Assembly (NCBI GenBank): GCA_035548675.1
Contig: DASZSJ010000034.1
Location: 1-27,742 of the forward strand
Direction: 5' to 3'
DNA: 27,742 nucleotides
Origin: VRUE01 sp035548675
GTDB lineage: Bacteria > Actinomycetota > Thermoleophilia > Solirubrobacterales > 70-9
Notes under the pieces: model-generated
Told to the model about the DNA's origin: nothing
What the model saw: the letters and a program-made list of their open reading frames with translations, nothing else
Databases searched by the model: none
Shown: one piece after another, positions 22,183 to 27,742 of the stretch
Layout of the letters: the number at the start of each line of letters is the position of its first letter
How positions within the stretch are numbered: the stretch's first letter is position 1
Translations under genes and position numbers: made by a program

Positions 22183-25100
22183 CGCTTGCGGCGATGCTGG
22201 CGCTCGCGGGCTCCGCGGGCGCGGCGGGATGGCGCTCCGAGCAGCCGTTGGCGGCCGCGATCGGCGTGCCCGCGCCGGTCGGCCCGGTTGGTGACATCGA
22301 GTGCTGGCGGGCCAATCGCTGCCTGCTGATCACAGCGGGCAACGACGCGATGCCGGCGGGCCTCTACGCCTACGACGGTGTCGACTGGCGCCTCTACTCG
22401 ACTGTCTGCGGAGGGACTCAGGGAAGGATCGCCTGGGCCGGCCCGGATGAGTTCTGGACGGTCTCGGACCAGCGGCTTGGGCAGGAAACAATCGCCCGCG
22501 CGCCCAACCGGTCGCTCTGTCACTTCAGGGACGGGCAGGTAGTCGCGTCGTATGCCGAGCCGCTGGGCCAGCCCGGTTCCTACCTGCAGATGAAGGCCGC
22601 CGCCTGCTCGGGTCCCAACGACTGCTGGTTCGCCGGCGAACGGCTGCCGGGGACGATCAACGCCGGGGCGTTCCACCTCCACTGGGACGGCCAGTCCCTG
22701 CGGGCGATCCCATCCCTGAGCGAAGCGCAGGGCTTGGAAGACCCCCCTCGCGCGGTTGCCGGCCTGGTCTCCCAGGGCGGCCAGTTCTACGAGAGCGTTC
22801 AGGCCGCGGAAGACGACGGCGAGATCCCCGCGGAGGAACCGGAGCCGTCGTTCCTGCACCGGATCGACCCCGGCAGCACGACGCCGTTCGTCCGCCTCTT
22901 TCCCGCTCAGCCGCTTGCCTTTGGATCGAAAGAGCCGTGGGCTCTCGGCCCCTTCCGCTTCGCGGCCGACGGAGAAAGGCTCTGGGCTCTGGCCGGCGCG
23001 AACCCGGGCAGGGTCGCGACCGCGACCCTCGTTCATTTGCAGGACGGCGAAATCACCCAGGTGCCGCTCAGCGGCGTCTTCCAGCCGGGGGACCAGGTCA
23101 GCAGCTTCGCTGCCGAGCCCGGCAGCGACTACTCCTGGGCGGCGTTCCGGCGCAGCGGCGATCCGGAAGGACCTTCGCTTGCCCGCTTGGCCCGGGTCCA
23201 CGCGGACGGCACGGTCGACGGCGAAGTCCAACTCCCGGAGCCAACTGAAGGAATCGCGCGCAAGGGATCGGCGGGCCCGACCACCTGCCCCGCGGCCGGG
23301 CAGTGCTGGATGGCGACGGAGCGCGGCTGGCTGTTCCACCTCGGCCCCAAGCTCGCCCGCGACACCGATCCGGCGATGCACACCCTGATCGCTTACCGGC
23401 CCCCCGACAACAGCGTCCCGCCGCTACCCCCGATCGAGCTCCCCGCCGACGACTCCGGCGCCTACCTGCCGCCGGAAGAATTCCCGACCGCCGGCAAGGG
23501 GGAAAGACCGACTCGCCGGAAGGCGCGCGCCTTGGTGGTCAGGTTGCGGCGGAAGATGATCCACGGCACGGTCCTCCAGCTCAGCTTCACCTTGCGCGCG
23601 CGGGCTCGTGTGCGCCTGATCGCCAAGCGCCGCGCGCGCGTGGTCGCGCGCACACGGCCCTATCTGATGGAGAGAGGGCGGCGCACCCTGCGCCTGCGCC
23701 TCGACCCCAAGCGCTGGCCGACGGGCCTCGCCCTGCAGGCGCGGGCGCTTCACCAGGGCCTGTCCTCCTCGTTTGCCCTCGGCGTTCCACCGGCGGCAGA
23801 GCCACCCGTGCCGGCGGGTGGCCAAGGCAGCGTCACGCCCGCCGCCGCAGCGCTCGGAGGCGGCGCCTCCACAAGCCCCGGCGTTGTCGCCCAGCTGCAG
23901 GCTGGGGCGCCGGCGGCGACCTTCTTCGGCGCTTCGCCGGGGGAGGCGCCGGGAGAGGTTTGGGGTCGGGTTGGCTCGACGATCATCCGCTACACCGACG
24001 GCGCCGACTGGGAGGAAATACCTCCCCCTGTGGACGGGGCGGGGAACCCGGTTAGCCTCGCTGCCGGAACGCTGGCGGGACGGGCGACCGCGGCCGGAGG
24101 GATCGCCGTTCTGGCCGGCGAGCAAAGCGGTGCGAAAACACTCGTCGTGCGCGATCCCGGCGATCCGTTTCGGGTGCCACCGCCGCCGGACCCGGGCCTG
24201 CTGCTCCCGGGCGAGTCCCTCTACGGGCAGGGCCTGGGAGCGCAGCTCATCGCGCCGGTGGAAGCGGGGGACGGTGTGGTCGGTGCCTTTGTGGTGCCGA
24301 CGGTCAGCGGCCAGGATGCGGACAAGAAAGCCCGGGTCCAGACCGGCGTCCTGCACTTCGACGGCGCCGCCTGGACACGCGAGGACATCTGCCTCGACGA
24401 AACCCCGGCCACGTGTGCCCAGGGCCCGGTCAACGGCAGTGGCTTCAAGGTGTTGGCGATCGATGCGGACGGGCCGGAAAACGCCTGGCTGCTGGTCAGG
24501 AAGAGCGCGCCAGCCGTCGATGGGCTCGTGCTCTTCAAGCGCGAAGGCGGGCAATGGCGCCAGCATTCGCTCGAGGGGTCTCCCTTCGCCGCCGCCAAAC
24601 CGATCGCCGGTGTGGAAGTCGCGCCCCGTGCCAATGCACAGCCACTCACCGTCACCGCGGACGGCGTCTGGGTCGATGCCACGGTGACGCTGAGGGCGCC
24701 CGCCCTGGCCAGGGTCGAAAAAGTGGATGCCACCATCTACTACAACCGCGGAGTCGGGGCGGTCACCGGCGCTTGGTGCGACGTGCCCGCCGACGCCTCG
24801 GAAACGGCCGGGGGGCTATGCACTTTCTCGCTCGGCTCCGATCTTCCGGCGGGAGAAGGTCGCAGCTTCGCCTGGCCCGGTGCCGGCGAGTTCGGCCGGC
24901 GCACGATCACCGGCGTCGGCCAGGGCGCGATGCTCGTGCTCGAAGGCGACGAATTCGCGCGGGTTGCGACCGTGGGCGGGGACACGGGCACCAATCGCGG
25001 TGCCGCGCTCAGCGCTCCCGAGGAAGGCTGGCTCGGTTCGGCCAAAGGCCCCGTGCACCTCACTCGCAACCCGGAGCCCAGCCGCTTGCTCTCCTGGCCG

Positions 25101-27742
25101 GTGCCGTTCCGCCGTCCGCTGACCGCGGTCGCCCCGCAGCCCGGAGCGCCGGTTGGGGCGCTCTCTTCAGAGGCGCTCGGGGTCGGTGACAACGGTGAGG
25201 TTGCGCGCTACCTGCCCGGCCAGGGCTGGGCTGCAGAACCGCTGCTCGATGCGGCAGGCACGCGGGCGACTCCACGGCTGCGGGGCGTTGCCTGGCCGGA
25301 AGCGGGCCGCGCCCATGCGGTCGGCGATCGAGGCGCGATGTGGCTGTGGCGGGCCGCGACCGGGCTTTGGGAACCAGATCCCGCCAAGCCCCCGAACTTG
25401 ATTCGCGGCAACTTCACCGGGGTTGCCTTTGACCCCACTGATCCGGAACGCGGCTACGCCGTCGGCCAGCAGGGTCTCCTCCTGGGCTATGGGCGCCAGT
25501 GGACACAGGAACCGCTGCCCGCCGGGGTCGATCCCGAAGCCAACATCACCTCGATTGCCTTTGCCGGCGACGAAGCGCTGGCAGTTTGGAGGATGCCCTT
25601 CGCCAACGGTTGCTGCTCGGTGGGCGGCTACACCGGAGGGCTGCTGGTCAATGACGGCTCTGGCTGGAGGGTCGATCAGGGCTTTGCCGCGGCGCTTGAA
25701 AAATTCGACTATCCGCAGCGCGTAGCCGGCCTGCCGGATGGGGGGGCCGTGATCGCGACGGGCGCGGGCAGGGCGATCGAGCGCGACGGTGCCGGCGCGC
25801 CGTGGGTCCCGGTCGCGGGTCGGGCACTGGGGTTCCCCGCCGCCGTTGCCGCGATCCGAGAAGGCGGGCAGGTCCGCGCCGTCATCTCCGCACAGGCGGG
25901 TGACAACGGCGGGGTCAGCGATGAAGACCAGGTGACGAACCGTCCGCCACCCGGGCAGCCGGCATTGATCACCGATCCCTATCCGCTTCCGGATGGCGGC
26001 GTCATCTGGCGGCAGACGGCCGCTGGCTGGCGCGGCGAGCAGCAGCCGATCTACCCGTCATTCTCTTCGCCCGCCGCAGGCCAGGGGGAATTCTTCGACC
26101 TGCCACTGCGACTCGATCCCGTGCTCGCCCTCCTGCTCGGCCCCGACGGCCGCCAGGGCTGGGCGCTCGGTGGCGAAACCGGCACAGCGGCGTTGACGAC
26201 CTTCGAAGAAGGCGCGATCCAGACCGCGGCGGTGATGCGCTACTCGGCCGATGCCGGCGCTCCCGGCGCCGGCAGCATCCCGATCACGGCCACGCCGGGA
26301 CAGGTTTCTTTGGCCGTGGGTGGCAACGCCCAGTGCGCGGGGCCCTGTGCTGACCTGGCCGGGACCGGCATCGGACCGGACGTCTGGCTACCAGCCGCGG
26401 TCGCGCGCGCGGGCGGGATCGCTGGCGTGCGGGCGTTCCTCTACACCGGGCCCGGTGTAGCCGCTGGCGAGCACGAAGCCGTTGGCGCCGACAACCGCCT
26501 CGGTAAGAAGCTGGGACCATCGGCCTTTGCCCTCGAGGAGAGGGCCTATGCTCGTCGTCTCTCCTCCAGGGCGGGGACCTTGCCGGTGTTTGCCGCCGCC
26601 ACGGCCACGGACCGCGATCGCGCCAACTCCCTGACCGCGTTCGCGTCGGCGTTCTCGGCGGTCTCGCCGGTGGGGGCGGGCGATCTGGCGCGCGGTTACT
26701 ACAGCTTCGATTCAAGCGGCGCGGAGGGGACGGTGCGGGTAGTGGTCCTCGACTACTCCCTGCCGACGCTTGGCAAAGAGCAGAGCTGTTGGCTTGCTGA
26801 ACAACTGGGCTCCGCGCAGGGAGCGGGGGAGCCGGCGATCGTGCTCGGCAACCGCGACCTCAGTGGCCAGGTGACCTCCTCCGATCTACATCCGATCGGC
26901 CCCGCGGCCGACGCCGCGACCACGACCCAGATCCTGGTCACGGGAAGCCCGCCGGAAGACCTCGGCTGCGAGCTGACCCAACCTCCCGCCTCCGCCTCCG
27001 CCTATTTCTTCGACTTCCCCGAACAGAACCGCACCTTCCAGCTTTCCTCGGGAGGGCGCTCGATCCCCGCCTTCGGCAGCGGCACCCTCGGCCAGGTTGG
27101 TGTTCCCGGGCCGAACGAGCGGGACTTCGTCGGTGCGGCGGGCTTTCTGTTGGTCTCGATCGACGCCAACCCCCAACACCGCGACCCGGTGACGAATATC
27201 GCTCCGGTCAGCGCCAGGCTGATCCCCTCGATTGAAGACCTCGCCCTCGACGCCACCGACGGGGTCCTGTTGCGCCGCAGCAAGCCGGCGCTTTTCGAAG
27301 CCCTGGCGCGGCGGCCGCGAGCGGGGATGCGGTGCAGGGCTTCGCTGGGGGCCGAACTCTGCAGCGTCAGCGCGTCCTCCCTCGCTTCCGATCCCTATCT
27401 CCCCATCCCCTCCAAATGCCAGGGGGCCCGTTGCGCCACCGCCCTCTTCCCCGAGTACTCCTTCACCTCCTCGGACCCCGACATCGCCGACTTCGTCAAG
27501 GTCGATCCTGCCTCGCTCAACCCCAGGTCGGTGCTCTTGGGCAAGAACGACAAGCCGATCTCCGACCCCCACTCCGGCCTGCTCTGCGCTTTCAACGCCG
27601 GCACCGCCACGGTGACGGTAAAAGCCGGCGGCCTCGCCTACTCCCAAAAGGTCACCGTGCAGGCGGGATCGGTGCAGCGCCCCTGCGGCACCGTCCCCCT
27701 GCGCAACCCGCCGAGCCGCCAGCCCCAGCTGGCGGCGCCACC
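22155..27742 (+). CDS. Giant secreted propeller protein with a degenerate metallophosphoesterase-like domain (incomplete)
   Basis: The frame from ATG 22155 stays open to the window end, giving at least 1862 residues. The signal peptide (1-24) ends GSAGAA. The first 400 residues have propeller strands with paired cysteines (DIECWRANRCLLITAG, CSGPNDCWFAGE, CPAAGQCWMATERG). An Arg/Lys-rich beta domain follows (about 455-530). A second long propeller-like region runs to about 1370 (NFTGVAFDPTDPERGYAVG and similar). Residues about 1380-1600 resemble a calcineurin-type phosphoesterase whose metal-ligand motifs are replaced. A BIG2-like Ig domain lies at about 1768-1836, then a Pro-rich segment that may lead to a wall or membrane anchor outside the window. 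GGGGGTGG precedes the ATG. It overlaps the previous gene by 28 bases, so it is the fourth gene of the unit. Function unknown. Confidence 0.82.
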   Translation, partial: MRRAAPLFLALAAMLALAGSAGAAGWRSEQPLAAAIGVPAPVGPVGDIECWRANRCLLITAGNDAMPAGLYAYDGVDWRLYSTVCGGTQGRIAWAGPDEFWTVSDQRLGQETIARAPNRSLCHFRDGQVVASYAEPLGQPGSYLQMKAAACSGPNDCWFAGERLPGTINAGAFHLHWDGQSLRAIPSLSEAQGLEDPPRAVAGLVSQGGQFYESVQAAEDDGEIPAEEPEPSFLHRIDPGSTTPFVRLFPAQPLAFGSKEPWALGPFRFAADGERLWALAGANPGRVATATLVHLQDGEITQVPLSGVFQPGDQVSSFAAEPGSDYSWAAFRRSGDPEGPSLARLARVHADGTVDGEVQLPEPTEGIARKGSAGPTTCPAAGQCWMATERGWLFHLGPKLARDTDPAMHTLIAYRPPDNSVPPLPPIELPADDSGAYLPPEEFPTAGKGERPTRRKARALVVRLRRKMIHGTVLQLSFTLRARARVRLIAKRRARVVARTRPYLMERGRRTLRLRLDPKRWPTGLALQARALHQGLSSSFALGVPPAAEPPVPAGGQGSVTPAAAALGGGASTSPGVVAQLQAGAPAATFFGASPGEAPGEVWGRVGSTIIRYTDGADWEEIPPPVDGAGNPVSLAAGTLAGRATAAGGIAVLAGEQSGAKTLVVRDPGDPFRVPPPPDPGLLLPGESLYGQGLGAQLIAPVEAGDGVVGAFVVPTVSGQDADKKARVQTGVLHFDGAAWTREDICLDETPATCAQGPVNGSGFKVLAIDADGPENAWLLVRKSAPAVDGLVLFKREGGQWRQHSLEGSPFAAAKPIAGVEVAPRANAQPLTVTADGVWVDATVTLRAPALARVEKVDATIYYNRGVGAVTGAWCDVPADASETAGGLCTFSLGSDLPAGEGRSFAWPGAGEFGRRTITGVGQGAMLVLEGDEFARVATVGGDTGTNRGAALSAPEEGWLGSAKGPVHLTRNPEPSRLLSWPVPFRRPLTAVAPQPGAPVGALSSEALGVGDNGEVARYLPGQGWAAEPLLDAAGTRATPRLRGVAWPEAGRAHAVGDRGAMWLWRAATGLWEPDPAKPPNLIRGNFTGVAFDPTDPERGYAVGQQGLLLGYGRQWTQEPLPAGVDPEANITSIAFAGDEALAVWRMPFANGCCSVGGYTGGLLVNDGSGWRVDQGFAAALEKFDYPQRVAGLPDGGAVIATGAGRAIERDGAGAPWVPVAGRALGFPAAVAAIREGGQVRAVISAQAGDNGGVSDEDQVTNRPPPGQPALITDPYPLPDGGVIWRQTAAGWRGEQQPIYPSFSSPAAGQGEFFDLPLRLDPVLALLLGPDGRQGWALGGETGTAALTTFEEGAIQTAAVMRYSADAGAPGAGSIPITATPGQVSLAVGGNAQCAGPCADLAGTGIGPDVWLPAAVARAGGIAGVRAFLYTGPGVAAGEHEAVGADNRLGKKLGPSAFALEERAYARRLSSRAGTLPVFAAATATDRDRANSLTAFASAFSAVSPVGAGDLARGYYSFDSSGAEGTVRVVVLDYSLPTLGKEQSCWLAEQLGSAQGAGEPAIVLGNRDLSGQVTSSDLHPIGPAADAATTTQILVTGSPPEDLGCELTQPPASASAYFFDFPEQNRTFQLSSGGRSIPAFGSGTLGQVGVPGPNERDFVGAAGFLLVSIDANPQHRDPVTNIAPVSARLIPSIEDLALDATDGVLLRRSKPALFEALARRPRAGMRCRASLGAELCSVSASSLASDPYLPIPSKCQGARCATALFPEYSFTSSDPDIADFVKVDPASLNPRSVLLGKNDKPISDPHSGLLCAFNAGTATVTVKAGGLAYSQKVTVQAGSVQRPCGTVPLRNPPSRQPQLAAP

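Overview
The window is high-GC DNA with closely packed genes and almost exclusively G/C-ending codons. Several starts lack a Shine-Dalgarno sequence and look leaderless. Several large secreted proteins are built from beta-propeller, PKD and InlB-type repeat domains and carry very basic tails. I infer an actinomycete, most likely class Thermoleophilia (Solirubrobacterales-like). That is a judgement from gene style, not a database match. I saw no tRNA, rRNA, CRISPR array or intact insertion sequence.

Left part (1-5434): a PadR-type repressor and an MMPL membrane transporter (cut by the window edge) form a minus-strand pair behind a double GATATATC palindrome. A small acidic protein runs the other way. 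A repeat-rich gap follows, holding a 68-bp near-perfect palindrome. Next come a GAF plus HD-GYP c-di-GMP-type phosphodiesterase (minus) and the divergent pair lysC-asd, the first and second steps of the aspartate-family amino acid pathway.

Middle (5435-8790): a 670-bp gap holds a decayed AAA ATPase (DUF4143-type) relic, with one hairpin at its left edge and another inside it. A minus-strand pair follows: an ArsB/NhaD-type permease and an eight-base-downstream CBS-pair protein. Then come a 62-residue coiled-coil/membrane mini-protein and a winged-helix regulator.

Regulatory block (8899-13359, minus): a membrane-anchored TctC-like binding protein, ftsH, an ECF sigma factor and an overlapping single-pass membrane protein that is probably the sigma's partner.

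Right part (13550-27742, plus): a secreted PstS-like phosphate-binding protein with strikingly AT-biased codons ends in a strong terminator. After it come four consecutive secreted proteins of 1036, 655, 680 and more than 1862 residues. Their genes overlap by 4, 4 and 28 bases, and three of the four are recognisably or probably propellers. The last carries what looks like a metallophosphoesterase fold with its metal ligands replaced. This cluster makes up nearly half the window. I know of no described function for it, and it is the best candidate for an undescribed envelope or extracellular system.
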